The notes under the pieces are model-generated. The model searched no databases. It saw only the letters and a list, made by a program, of their open reading frames with translations, and had not been told where the DNA came from. The translations under genes were made by a program, and so were the position numbers. DNA of 64,000 bases from Aequorivita sublithincola DSM 14238 (GTDB lineage: Bacteria > Bacteroidota > Bacteroidia > Flavobacteriales > Flavobacteriaceae): assembly GCF_000265385.1 (NCBI RefSeq), contig NC_018013.1, positions 2,383,001 to 2,447,000 of the forward strand, written 5' to 3'. Shown here piece by piece: positions 9,456-18,052 of the stretch. Numbering within the stretch: position 1 is the stretch's first letter; each line of letters starts with the position of its first letter.

Positions 9456-9606
9456 GCCGTCATTGCGAGTCCGCCATAGACGGACGATGCAATTTTATAA
9501 AGAGGGCTTCCAATTTGCATTTGCAACGCACGTCATAAGATTGCTTCAATCGCGTTTGTCATCGCTAGCGAAGCAAAGCAATCCGGTCGCGCCTTCGCAA
9601 TGACGG
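9456..9606. repeat. 'cgtcattgcgag' element, copy 1
   Basis: This roughly 150-bp element begins CCGTCATTGCGAG and ends CTTCGCAATGACGG, so its ends are inverted repeats. Its middle (gggcttccaatttgcatttg) closely matches the copy at 13431-13654. It fills most of the 402-bp gap between the divergent ABC-F and Wza-like genes; the rest holds the degenerate minisatellite and the promoter of the polysaccharide locus. Confidence 0.85.
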
Positions 9607-9703
9607 TCCTGTTGAATTAATTGCTGTCATTGCATGGACAAACAAGAAACTAGAAACCATAAACCAGAAACAAGAAACCAAAAAACATTGAACATTGAAA
9701 TGT

Positions 9704-9733
9704 TTCATTATTAAATACGTTACTTTATATTTG
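9704..9733 (+). promoter_or_regulatory. Candidate promoter of the polysaccharide locus
   Basis: TATATTTG at 9726-9733 matches the Bacteroidota TAnnTTTG element. A T-rich stretch (TGTTTC, 9701-9706) lies about 20 bases before it in the -33 position. The Wza-like ATG is 20 bases downstream. Confidence 0.6.
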
Positions 9734-9753
9734 TCCACTATCAAGCCTGCTTT

Positions 9754-10548
9754 ATGAAGTTTTCGTATTTATTATTCTTTTTGATTGTAATAGTCTGCGC
9801 CACTTCCTGCGTAACCACAAAACAGCTTACCTATTTGCAGGAAAATACTAACAGTGTAGATACTTTGGCGCTACTACGGAAAAGACAGGAGCCTTATAGA
9901 CTTCAAATAAATGATTTATTGAGCATTCGCGTAAAGGCTTTGGATCAGGAAACTGTGGGGATTTTTAACCCTATTAGCGATGCCAACCCTAATGCCACTG
10001 GCGAAGAACGTCTGTACTATGACGGTTTTGTTGTGGACGACCACGGAAATATCCGCATTCCAAGTATGGGAGATATGAACGTTTTGGGTTATACGGTAGA
10101 TGAGGTTCGAGAAAAGCTAGAAGAACGATTGTTGAAGGATTATTTTAAAGCTGAAGCTAACGTTTTTGTAACCGTGAAACTTGCCGGAATCCGTTATACC
10201 ATTAATGGCGAAATTGGCAGTCCAGGTTCAAAAATTATTTACCGCGATCAAGTTAGTATTATGGAAGCCATAGCCAATAGCGGTGATATTGAACTTACGG
10301 GTGATAGGAGCGATGTGGTAATAATTCGTCAATATCCTGCAGGACAAAAGGTGCATCACATAGACCTAACGAAGCTAGAAGCAATGAATTCTCCTTATTA
10401 TTACGTAAAACCAAACGACTTGATTTTGATAAACCCGCTCCCACAAAAATCGCTGGGAACTGGAACCACAGGGCTTCAATCGTTCACAACCATCATTTCT
10501 ATAGCCACGGCTTTGGTAACCACAATTTTACTGTTCACAAGATTATAA
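9754..10548 (+). CDS. Wza-like polysaccharide export lipoprotein
   Basis: The product forms or contributes to the outer-membrane polysaccharide export channel. The 264-residue protein has a signal peptide with a Cys at residue 19 (CATSC) fitting lipoprotein processing. A Poly_export domain follows (RLQINDLLSIRV, then DGFVVDDHGNIRIPSMGDMNVLGYTVDEV), then an SLBB-like domain (YTINGEIGSPG). It ends in a hydrophobic segment of about 20 residues, a feature common in flavobacterial homologues. It is the first gene of the locus, 6 bp before the Wzc-like kinase, its usual partner. Confidence 0.93.
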   Translation: MKFSYLLFFLIVIVCATSCVTTKQLTYLQENTNSVDTLALLRKRQEPYRLQINDLLSIRVKALDQETVGIFNPISDANPNATGEERLYYDGFVVDDHGNIRIPSMGDMNVLGYTVDEVREKLEERLLKDYFKAEANVFVTVKLAGIRYTINGEIGSPGSKIIYRDQVSIMEAIANSGDIELTGDRSDVVIIRQYPAGQKVHHIDLTKLEAMNSPYYYVKPNDLILINPLPQKSLGTGTTGLQSFTTIISIATALVTTILLFTRL

Positions 10549-10554
10549 AAAGCT

Positions 10555-13023
10555 ATGAGCGAGGAATTCGAAATAAACGAAACCAATATTATCTTTGATT
10601 TTAAAGGTTTTCTTTTTAAACTTCTTCGGCATTGGCCGCTGTTTCTGATTTCTCTAATTATTGCGTTTTCAATTGCTTACTATATCAACGTTCGTAAGCA
10701 GCCTATTTACCAAATGGAGAATATGGTGAGCATCAAGGACGATCAAAACCCTTTCTTCACCAGTAATACAAGCCTTACGTTTAATTGGGGCGGAACTACA
10801 GATAAAGTAAACACAGCCGTAATTACCTTGCAGTCGCGATCGCACAATGAAAAAGTAGTGGAGCGACTTCAGTATTATATGGAGTATCTGCGTGAAGGGA
10901 AGTATCAACAGGTGGATGCCTACAAGCAAACGCCGTTTTTTGTGGAAGTGGACACCACGAAACCCCAAATGATAAACCAACAAATTAAAGTGGTTTTCAA
11001 AGATTCTGTAAATTTCAACTTGAGTGTTTCTTTTGCCGAAGCTGGAAACATTGCACTTCAAAATTATTCTTCAAAGGAAAAATCTACCAAGTTTGTAGAT
11101 GCTGGCGAGTTTTCGAAAGATTTTAAAATAGGGCAGCCCATAACCTTGCCTTTCTTTAGTGGTACTTTTATGCCAAATCGGGAAGTGATTGCAAACCCAG
11201 GCACTCCGTATTATATTGTTTTTAGAAATTATGACGGCATTGTTAAAAGGTATTTAGACATCCGCGTTGATCCTGAAAGTAAAGGTTCTTCGGTTTTAAA
11301 AATGAGGCTTACTGGAAATAATAAGTCTGGCTTGGTGGATTATTTAAATACTTCGGTGCAAGTGTTAAGCGAAGATATGCTGGAGCGTAAAAATCTTTTC
11401 GCTACAAAAACTATTAAGTTTATTGACAGCAGTCTCGCAATGAAATCTGAGGAACTTTCTACAGTTGAAGATGAGCTAAACAAATTCAAAAACAAGAATG
11501 CTATTTTCAATCTTGAAACCGAAGGTTCTGAAATAAATGCAAAATTAAACGAGCTAGATCTGCGGAAAGAAGCCGTTAGCCGCGAACTTAATTACTTCAA
11601 TACTTTGCAGGATTACCTTATTAACCGTTCCGATTATAGGGATGTGCCAGCACCATCGGTAGCTGGTATTTCTGAAGCTAGCGTCGTGGGTGGCGTGGGT
11701 AAAATCGTGGCTTTGGCAGAGGAACGCAACAAATTACAATACACCTACAAGGAAGGTGCGCCCATTTTTAGTGATATTGATAGACAGATCGATGCGGTAA
11801 AAAGGGTTTTACTTGAAAACATACGTTCTTCAAAAGGTCTAAAAAACCAAGAACTTAGCAGTATCAACCAAAATATTGGTCGTAACGAAGGTGAAATACG
11901 GAAACTTCCCAAAGAGCAACAAGACCTTTTGAATATTGAGCGACGCTACAATCTTAGCCAGGGTACCTACAATCTTTTCTTGTCAAAACGAAGTGAAGCG
12001 GGACTTGTAAAAGCAGCCAACGTTAGCGATGTTATGATTATTGATCCCGCAAAAGATACGGGCGGTGGGCAAATTGGTCCCAATACCCAACTGAATTATA
12101 TGATGGCTGGCCTTCTAGGACTTTTTCTGCCATTTTTGTTTGTGTTTGCTCGTGTGTTTTTTGATACGAAGATCAGTAATGTAAAGGATTTGGAGCGGAT
12201 TACCCCGATTCCATTGCTCGGTATTCTAGGAAAAAATCCTTTAGACACGAACTTAGTGGTTCTTACTAAACCGAAGTCCGCCATTGCGGAAGCTTTTAGA
12301 GCTTTGCGTTCCAGTCTGCAATTCATCTATAAAAAACAGGGGATAGAAGGCGCCAAGACGGTTCTTGTTACGAGTTCCGTTAGTGGTGAAGGAAAAACGT
12401 TTTGCTCCATTAACTTGGCATCGGTTTTTGCTTTAAGTGAAAAGAAAACGGTGCTTGTTGGTCTTGATTTACGGAAACCTAAAATATTTGGGGATTTCAA
12501 TATCAATAATTCCGTGGGAGTGGTTAATTATTTAATCAATGAAGCCGATATAGACGCTGTTATTCAAAAAACTGAAATTGAATATTTGGACGTTATTCCT
12601 TCTGGTCCCATCCCTCCAAACCCTTCAGAATTACTTATAGGTGAAAAGCTAGACGAACTTATAAACTCTTTAAAAGAACGTTACGACTACATTATTCTAG
12701 ACTCACCACCGTTAGGCCTCGTTTCTGATGCCTTGGAATTAATGAAACACGTGGACGCGACGCTTTATATGGCTCGATTTAATTATACTCATAAAAACAT
12801 GCTCACTTTCGTCAATGAAAAGTATAAAACTGGCGAAGTAAAACACATAAGTATCGTTCTCAACGATTATATGGAAAAGTCCGGTAGAGGCTACGGTTAC
12901 GGTTATGGCTACGGTTACGGCTATGGCTATGGTGCATATGGGAATTATGGCAATGGGTATCATGAACATGTTAAGGCGCCTTCGTTTTTGGATAGGGTGA
13001 GGAAGGCTTTAAAGAGGAAATAA
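10555..13023 (+). CDS. Wzc-like polysaccharide co-polymerase and tyrosine autokinase
   Basis: The 822-residue inner-membrane protein controls chain length and export together with the Wza-like lipoprotein. It has a Wzz domain with a first membrane helix at about residues 20-45, a long periplasmic region with coiled coil (about 280-460), and a second helix at about 515-535. A cytoplasmic BY-kinase domain follows: Walker A SSVSGEGKT (about 605-613), Walker A' VGLDLRKPK (about 632), Walker B IILDSPP (about 714). The tail (about 777-803) is a Gly-Tyr repeat with 10 tyrosines, the expected autophosphorylation cluster. The tail is encoded by a near-tandem DNA repeat at 12890-12950, which could vary in length by slippage. 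Confidence 0.95.
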   Translation: MSEEFEINETNIIFDFKGFLFKLLRHWPLFLISLIIAFSIAYYINVRKQPIYQMENMVSIKDDQNPFFTSNTSLTFNWGGTTDKVNTAVITLQSRSHNEKVVERLQYYMEYLREGKYQQVDAYKQTPFFVEVDTTKPQMINQQIKVVFKDSVNFNLSVSFAEAGNIALQNYSSKEKSTKFVDAGEFSKDFKIGQPITLPFFSGTFMPNREVIANPGTPYYIVFRNYDGIVKRYLDIRVDPESKGSSVLKMRLTGNNKSGLVDYLNTSVQVLSEDMLERKNLFATKTIKFIDSSLAMKSEELSTVEDELNKFKNKNAIFNLETEGSEINAKLNELDLRKEAVSRELNYFNTLQDYLINRSDYRDVPAPSVAGISEASVVGGVGKIVALAEERNKLQYTYKEGAPIFSDIDRQIDAVKRVLLENIRSSKGLKNQELSSINQNIGRNEGEIRKLPKEQQDLLNIERRYNLSQGTYNLFLSKRSEAGLVKAANVSDVMIIDPAKDTGGGQIGPNTQLNYMMAGLLGLFLPFLFVFARVFFDTKISNVKDLERITPIPLLGILGKNPLDTNLVVLTKPKSAIAEAFRALRSSLQFIYKKQGIEGAKTVLVTSSVSGEGKTFCSINLASVFALSEKKTVLVGLDLRKPKIFGDFNINNSVGVVNYLINEADIDAVIQKTEIEYLDVIPSGPIPPNPSELLIGEKLDELINSLKERYDYIILDSPPLGLVSDALELMKHVDATLYMARFNYTHKNMLTFVNEKYKTGEVKHISIVLNDYMEKSGRGYGYGYGYGYGYGYGAYGNYGNGYHEHVKAPSFLDRVRKALKRK

Positions 13024-13076
13024 GTCGTTGCGAGGCCACTGCAAAACCGTCATTGAGGACATAACAAAGTAAACTT
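13022..13076. repeat. Short 'gtcattgcgag'-type words left of the GIY-YIG gene
   Basis: gtcgttgcgaggcc and accgtcattgagg follow directly on the Wzc-like stop codon and run up to the GIY-YIG start. They are fragments of the family at 9456-9606 and 13431-13654. Confidence 0.6.
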
Positions 13077-13367
13077 ATGAAAGTCCCACATACTTACATA
13101 ACGACAAACACTTACAACAAGGTTATTTACACTGGAGTTACTTCAGATATTGTTAAACGCGTTAAGCAACACAAAGAAAAATATTACAAAGGGTTCTCAA
13201 GTCGCTATAATTGTGACAAACTTGTTTTTTACAGAGAGTTTCCCACGATGCTTGAAGCTATTGCTTTTGAAAAGAAACTAAAAGCTGGCAATAGAAAAAA
13301 CAAAGAAAAACTTATCAATGAGATGAATCCTGAATGGAAAGATCTGTCGGAGGGTTGGTATGAATAG
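13077..13367 (+). CDS. Standalone GIY-YIG nuclease (YhbQ/UPF0213-like)
   Basis: This 96-residue protein is a single GIY-YIG domain. Visible are the first strand with Tyr (HTYITTN), the YIG-equivalent strand VIYTGVT, the conserved Arg region (DIVKRVKQH), the FYREF strand, and the catalytic-type Glu in AIAFEKKLK, then a basic helix and the ending PEWKDLSEGWYE. Length and layout match the small UPF0213-type nucleases of Bacteroidota. The family cuts DNA, but the role of these standalone members is not settled. It sits between Wzc-like and the sugar dehydrogenase with repeat words on both sides, so it looks inserted into the locus and not part of its biochemistry. Confidence 0.88.
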   Translation: MKVPHTYITTNTYNKVIYTGVTSDIVKRVKQHKEKYYKGFSSRYNCDKLVFYREFPTMLEAIAFEKKLKAGNRKNKEKLINEMNPEWKDLSEGWYE

Positions 13368-13384
13368 TCGTCGTTGTGAAGGAG

Positions 13385-13654
13385 TGATTGCTTCGCTGCG
13401 CTCGCAATGACGCATTTGTAATGAAAAAGCCGTCATTGCGAATCCGCCGTAGGCGGATGAAGCAATCTTATGAAGTGGGCTTCCAATTTGCATTTGGAAC
13501 GCGCGGCATAAGATTGCTTCAGTCGCGTTCATCATTGCGAGGCCGCCGAAGGCGGACGAAGCAATCCGTCGCTCCTTCGCATTGTCGGTGCGTTGAATCA
13601 AATGCGTCATTGCGAGCGAATCAAAGCAACTTGATCGCTCCTTCGCAATGACGG
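13385..13654. repeat. 'cgtcattgcgag' element, copy 2 (compound)
   Basis: Directly after the GIY-YIG gene lies tgattgcttcgctgcgctcgcaatgacg (13385-13412). A full element from CGTCATTGCGAAT at 13431 to CTTCGCAATGACGG at 13654 follows. Internal hairpins such as ccgccgtaggcgga and ccgccgaaggcgga are present. The middle (ggcttccaatttgcatttgg) is shared with copy 1. This fills the gap before the sugar dehydrogenase apart from its promoter. Confidence 0.85.
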
Positions 13655-13697
13655 AATCAAAAATAATTTTTCCTCGAACTATTCCCAATAAAAACCG

Positions 13698-13705
13698 TAA
13701 TTTTG
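13698..13705 (+). promoter_or_regulatory. -7 element TAATTTTG for the sugar dehydrogenase
   Basis: TAATTTTG at 13698-13705 matches TAnnTTTG and lies about 75 bases before the chosen ATG at 13781. A T-rich run (13667-13672) lies roughly where the -33 element should be. It lies inside the longer possible reading frame from 13703, which supports the later start. Confidence 0.55.
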
Positions 13706-13780
13706 CCGCCACAAAAAATAGATTGGTTTCGGTCAAACAACAGAAATAACAGAAACCAAAAATACCCACAGCATCAAAAA

Positions 13781-15067
13781 ATGAAACAAAATCCAACAAT
13801 TGCAGTAATCGGTCTTGGTTATGTAGGCTTGCCGCTTGCCGCAGCTTTTGCAGAAAAGTATAAAGTAATTGGTTATGATATCAATTCGAAACGAATATCA
13901 GAGCTGCAACAAGGCACAGACAATACGCTAGAGCTTTCTTCCGAAGAACTAAAAAAAGCATTGCAGCAAACCGATAATTCGGGACTTCTTGTTACCGATG
14001 ATGCTTCAAAATTGGCAGATGCTACTGTTTATATCGTTACTGTGCCAACACCGACCAACAAGTATAACCAACCCGTTTTGATTCCGCTAGAAAAAGCGAG
14101 TGAAGCCGTTGGGAAATATTTAAGTGAAGGCGATGTGGTTATTTATGAATCCACAGTATATCCAGGGGTAACGGAAGATATTTGTGTTCCTATTTTAGAA
14201 GAAGTCTCAAAATTAACTTTCAACAAAAATTTCTATGCGGGCTATTCCCCAGAGCGAATAAACCCGGGAGATAAGGAGCATACCGTTACCAAAATTCTAA
14301 AAGTAACTTCTGGCTCCACGCCCGAAGCTGCAAAATATATAGATGAATTGTATGCTTCAATTATAACCGCAGGCACGCATTTAGCTCCTTCTATAAAAGT
14401 TGCTGAGGCAGCGAAAGTAATAGAGAATTCACAGCGCGACATCAATATTGCTTTTGTAAATGAACTCTCAAAAATATTTAGACTTCTAAAAATTGATACC
14501 CAAGATGTTTTGGAAGCTGCGGCAACCAAATGGAACTTTTTAAGGTTTACTCCAGGATTGGTTGGTGGACATTGTATAGGCGTAGATCCTTATTATCTAG
14601 CTCAAAAAGCACAAGAAGAAGGCTACAACCCAGAGATCATTTTAGCAGGAAGACGTATGAATGACGGTATGGGCAATTATGTAGCTCAGGAAGTTGTAAA
14701 GCTGATGATTCAAAAGGAATGTAAGGTGAAAAATGGGCATGTACTGGTCTTGGGAATCACCTTTAAAGAAAACTGTCCTGATATCAGAAATAGTAAAGTG
14801 ATAGATGTTATTGAAGCTCTTCGCACGTATAACCTCAATATAGATGTTTATGATCCATGGGCAAAAGTTACCGAAGTATCTCATGAGTTTGGACTCCGAT
14901 TATTAAGTGAAGAGTCTCAACTTAAAAATAATTATGAAGCTATAATCCTAGCAGTAAGCCATAATGAGTTTTTAAAATTTGATATAGAAAAGTATAAAGC
15001 GTCTCCTTCTGTTGTGTTTGATGTGAAGGCGTTTTTTGGACGTAATGATATTGATGGACGGCTTTAG
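13781..15067 (+). CDS. Nucleotide sugar dehydrogenase, TviB/WbpO type
   Basis: The enzyme oxidises a UDP-N-acetylhexosamine to the uronic acid with two NAD+. I choose the ATG at 13781 (428 residues, MKQNPTIAVIGLGYVGLPLAAAF), because the frame from 13703 adds 26 residues of low-complexity, non-homologous sequence overlapping a promoter. Features: the N-terminal Rossmann glycine motif GLGYVGLPLA, the STVYPGVTE segment, SPERINPGD, and the catalytic cysteine in GGHCIGVDPYYL (about residue 264). The ITFKENCPDIRNSK motif of the C-terminal domain is also visible. Pairing with a WbpP/TviC-type epimerase suggests UDP-GlcNAc to UDP-GalNAcA chemistry, as in Vi antigen; the exact sugar is inferred. Confidence 0.9.
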   Translation: MKQNPTIAVIGLGYVGLPLAAAFAEKYKVIGYDINSKRISELQQGTDNTLELSSEELKKALQQTDNSGLLVTDDASKLADATVYIVTVPTPTNKYNQPVLIPLEKASEAVGKYLSEGDVVIYESTVYPGVTEDICVPILEEVSKLTFNKNFYAGYSPERINPGDKEHTVTKILKVTSGSTPEAAKYIDELYASIITAGTHLAPSIKVAEAAKVIENSQRDINIAFVNELSKIFRLLKIDTQDVLEAAATKWNFLRFTPGLVGGHCIGVDPYYLAQKAQEEGYNPEIILAGRRMNDGMGNYVAQEVVKLMIQKECKVKNGHVLVLGITFKENCPDIRNSKVIDVIEALRTYNLNIDVYDPWAKVTEVSHEFGLRLLSEESQLKNNYEAIILAVSHNEFLKFDIEKYKASPSVVFDVKAFFGRNDIDGRL

Positions 15068-15126
15068 TTTTTAGTTTCTGGTTTCTGGTTGGATGAACTG
15101 GCAATGACGAAAGTAAAATTAACAAA

Positions 15127-15172
15127 CCGTCATTGCGAAGGAGCAATTGCGTCGCTTCGCTCGCAATGACAG
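15127..15172. repeat. 'cgtcattgcgaag' element, short copy 3
   Basis: CCGTCATTGCGAAGGAGC pairs with GCTCGCAATGACAG, giving a short hairpin version of the element seen at 9456 and 13431. Confidence 0.75.
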
Positions 15173-15204
15173 TTTTCGAAGCTGCCTGCCAGTAGGTTAA
15201 CAAA

Positions 15205-15286
15205 CCTGTCATACTGAGCGCAGTCGAAGTCACGAATTAACGAATCACGAATTAACAAATCACGGATTAACAAATCACCAAATCAC
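15205..15286. repeat. 'ctgagcgcagtcgaag' word followed by 'cgaattaac' minisatellite
   Basis: The word cctgtcatactgagcgcagt (15205 onward) runs into degenerate units acgaattaacgaatcacg related to the minisatellite at 5593-5822. They continue to the base before the epimerase ATG, so the repeat forms its 5' leader. Confidence 0.75.
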
Positions 15287-15287
15287 A

Positions 15288-16271
15288 ATGCAAAGACCCA
15301 AATACCACACCGCAAACCTTTCAAACCACACTTTTCTCGTTACCGGCGGGGCTGGGTTTATTGGCTCTAACCTTGTTGCCTATTTACTGAATAACAACGC
15401 CAAAAAAGTACGTGTACTTGATAATTTGGCTACTGGCTTTATGAAAAACCTGGAGCCATTTCAAAACAATCCGAGCTTTGAGTTTTTGGAGGGCGATATT
15501 CGTGATGTGGAAATCTGCAAAAAAGCAATGGACGGGATAGATTATGTTTCGCATCAAGCTGCTTTGGGCTCTGTGCCGCGTTCTATTAACGATCCTATTA
15601 CTAGTAATGATGTAAATGTGGGTGGTTTTTTGAATATGCTTGTCGCTCAAAAGGAAAGTAAAACCGTTAAGCGCTTGGTTTATGCGGCATCCAGTTCTAC
15701 GTATGGCGATAGCCCAAGCCTTCCCAAAGTAGAAGATACCATTGGGAAACCTTTGTCGCCCTATGCGGTTACTAAGTTGGTTAATGAACTTTATGCCGAC
15801 GTATTCTACAAAACCTACGGCACACAGACTATTGGCCTGCGTTACTTCAACGTTTTTGGTCCTAACCAAAGTCCCACGGGAGCTTATGCAGCGGTAATCC
15901 CGTTGTTTATGCAAGCGCTGAAAGATGAAAAAGCCCCAACGATAAATGGCGATGGCGAACAGACCCGCGATTTTACCTTTGTGCAAAACGCCGTTCAAGC
16001 AAATGTGCGCGCTCTTTTTGCTAAAGAGGAAGCTGTAAACCAAGTATTCAATGTAGCTTTTGGCGAAAGGATAAGTTTAAATACACTTTGGAGTGATTTA
16101 CAAAGTATTTCTGAAAAAGAATTGAAAGCAATCAACGGCCCAGAACGTAAAGGTGATGTTCGCGACTCTTTGGCTAATATTAACAAGGCCAGAACACTTA
16201 TGGGTTATGATCCTTTGTTCTCTGTGAAGGAAGGTTTAAAATTAACCTGGAAAGATTTCACCAAAGCTTAA
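15288..16271 (+). CDS. NAD-dependent UDP-N-acetylhexosamine 4-epimerase, WbpP/TviC type
   Basis: The 327-residue protein is an extended short-chain dehydrogenase. It shows TGGAGFIGSN (NAD binding, about residues 19-28), DNLATGF, a SVPRSIND segment typical of the WbpP branch that prefers N-acetylated substrates, the catalytic Ser region SSSTYGDSP, YAVTK (Tyr/Lys pair) and LRYFNVFGPNQ. WbpP/TviC enzymes interconvert UDP-GlcNAc and UDP-GalNAc or their acids. With the preceding dehydrogenase this reproduces the TviB/TviC pair. The leader is a minisatellite. Confidence 0.9.
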   Translation: MQRPKYHTANLSNHTFLVTGGAGFIGSNLVAYLLNNNAKKVRVLDNLATGFMKNLEPFQNNPSFEFLEGDIRDVEICKKAMDGIDYVSHQAALGSVPRSINDPITSNDVNVGGFLNMLVAQKESKTVKRLVYAASSSTYGDSPSLPKVEDTIGKPLSPYAVTKLVNELYADVFYKTYGTQTIGLRYFNVFGPNQSPTGAYAAVIPLFMQALKDEKAPTINGDGEQTRDFTFVQNAVQANVRALFAKEEAVNQVFNVAFGERISLNTLWSDLQSISEKELKAINGPERKGDVRDSLANINKARTLMGYDPLFSVKEGLKLTWKDFTKA

Positions 16272-16274
16272 TCA

Positions 16275-16470
16275 CGACATTCATTGCGAGGCCAATGCAA
16301 AACTCTAAATGCCAGACCACTGCGAACCCGTCATTGCAAGGTCACTGCGAAACCGTCATTGCAAGGCCGTAGGCAGAAGCAATCCCATGAAGCTAGTTTC
16401 AATCAACCTTAGAACGCCTCTCATGAAATTGCTGCAGTCGCACCCTTCAGCTCCTTCTCTGCATTGACTA
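16275..16470. repeat. 'cgtcattgcaagg' element, degenerate copy 4
   Basis: Several decayed words (tcattgcgaggcc, ccgtcattgcaagg) occur, followed by a segment (agaagcaatcccatgaag, then caatc and ttagaacgc) matching the middle of copies 1 and 2 with many changes. The rest of the 420-bp gap to 16691 is AT-rich and contains a TATATTTTG stretch (16571-16579) that may be a promoter. I see no gene. Confidence 0.65.
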
Positions 16471-16691
16471 TTCAGCTCGACATGTAGATTTGAAAGTAAA
16501 TCAAACCAATTGAGGTGACCAGATACTAAGAAGAATAACTACCTCCAAAAAAACATATTAAAACTAAAAATATATTTTGTACTTTTCGCAGATACAAATA
16601 AAACCAAATATTAATTCTAAATTGTGATTGTTAGGAATTTAGTGTGGGACTATTAAATTTCTTAACGTCATAGTTTTCTTATTTTCTTTCT

Positions 16692-18032
16692 ATGAAAAAA
16701 GCTTATTTCTCCAAAGTAGGGATACCTACGTTTTTTAGTTTCCTGTTTTTGTTTTCGTTTACATGTTTTGGGCAGGTTGGGATTGGGAATACAGACCCTA
16801 AAAGCGCTTTAGATGTAAACGGGGCTTTATCGTTAAGAGAAGGGGTAGCTTTGAACTTAATTAACAATAACAACATAGATATAAATTTAGGAACTCCAAT
16901 CTATTCTCAATATAGAATTACTGGGCCCACGGCTAATTTTAAAATATTAACCTTTCTTACGCCGAATGGAGTTTCAGCAGCGGATGGACAGTTATTGACT
17001 TTAATCAACACTACAAACTTTAAAATGACAATTGTTCATGATCAAGGTTCAAGCCCAGAAGTACAAAGAAGAATTTATTCTCCAGGTGCTACAGATCTGG
17101 ATTTAGAAGGTCGAAACTCCACAGTTACCTAGCAATATAATTTGAGTTTATCAAGATGGGTAGTTGTTGGTTATGCGCGTTCTGAAGGCTTTGGTAGAAA
17201 TATTTATAAAGTTACAGGAAACACTGATATAAATACAGATTCATCTAGTTTTAGTTCTATGGCTGATATGAGTTTAACATTCACACCAAAACGTTCTATG
17301 GTATATGTAAATTTCAGTGCTTCTGGAACTATGGATAAAGGTGGTAATTCTGATGCCCAAGGATATGCCGCGTTTAGAATGATGAACGGAGCGACCCAAA
17401 TTGCAGGTACTACAACTATTGCTACTGACCGCAGTTTTTCTGTATCTGGTAGTGGAGGGATTGCTTTTTATGATAGTGGTGGAAAAAGCAGCAATTACTT
17501 TGATAATGAAACTATAACATCAACATATAATCCCGTAAATCCCGCAGATAAAGTCTCTGTTAGCTTTTCTTTTTTTAATACTGAGTCTACATTTGATGGA
17601 TTAATGATTTATAATGGTCCTAATGCTTCTTTCCCTCTTCTTTCTTCAGGATCAAATTATAATTATTATGCCTGCCCGAATGGTGCCTATACTGGAACAG
17701 GTCTATATTCTGCGCAGGGTAAAACATTTACCTCTACTGACGCTAGTGGTGCTTTAACATTTGTTTTTACTTCCGATACTAATACTAGGCGTGCAGGATG
17801 GGAGGCATCAGTTACTAGTTCTATTGCAGGGCCACCAACTTCAGGTTACAGTCTCGATACGGCTTGGAATACTGGTTTTACCATGTATCCTGTTCAAGTT
17901 ACACCTGGAGTTGAAACTATAATAAGTATACAGTGGTTACGAGATGGTAATCCTGGTCTTCCCAAAGTTTTAAGAAACAATGTTAATACCAATAGGCAAA
18001 GAAGTCATAGAAATTTAACTATTATTGATTAA
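16692..18032 (+). pseudogene. Surface protein gene interrupted by an in-frame TAG
   Basis: A 447-codon frame from the ATG at 16692 to 18032 is broken by a single in-frame TAG at 17130-17132. The upstream part (146 residues) has a signal peptide ending in CFGQ, then VGIGNTDPKSALDVNGALSL. That motif is common at the N-terminus of secreted Bacteroidota surface proteins. The downstream part continues without a frame change. The paralogue at 18053 reads STVTLQYNKTLERW exactly where this gene reads STVT-stop-QYNLSLSRW, so the stop replaces a Leu codon. The two halves are therefore one damaged gene or, less likely, one with readthrough or a sequencing error. Function is unknown; the C-terminal domain looks like a secreted beta-rich domain. 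Confidence 0.8.
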
Positions 18033-18052
18033 TTATTTTAAGTTTAGAAAGA

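Noticed and set aside
13703..13780. Longer start of the sugar dehydrogenase at 13703
   Set aside because: The extra 26 residues are low-complexity and overlap the TAATTTTG promoter element.
13278..13799. Minus-strand frame of 173 codons
   Set aside because: It runs through the 'cgtcattgcgag' repeat element and the end of the GIY-YIG gene; its sequence (HCERSEAI and similar) is a known artefact of translating this repeat.
17142..18032. Separate gene starting at a TTG at 17142
   Set aside because: It is the in-frame continuation of the gene at 16692 after a single TAG and lacks its own signal peptide; better described as the second half of a damaged gene.
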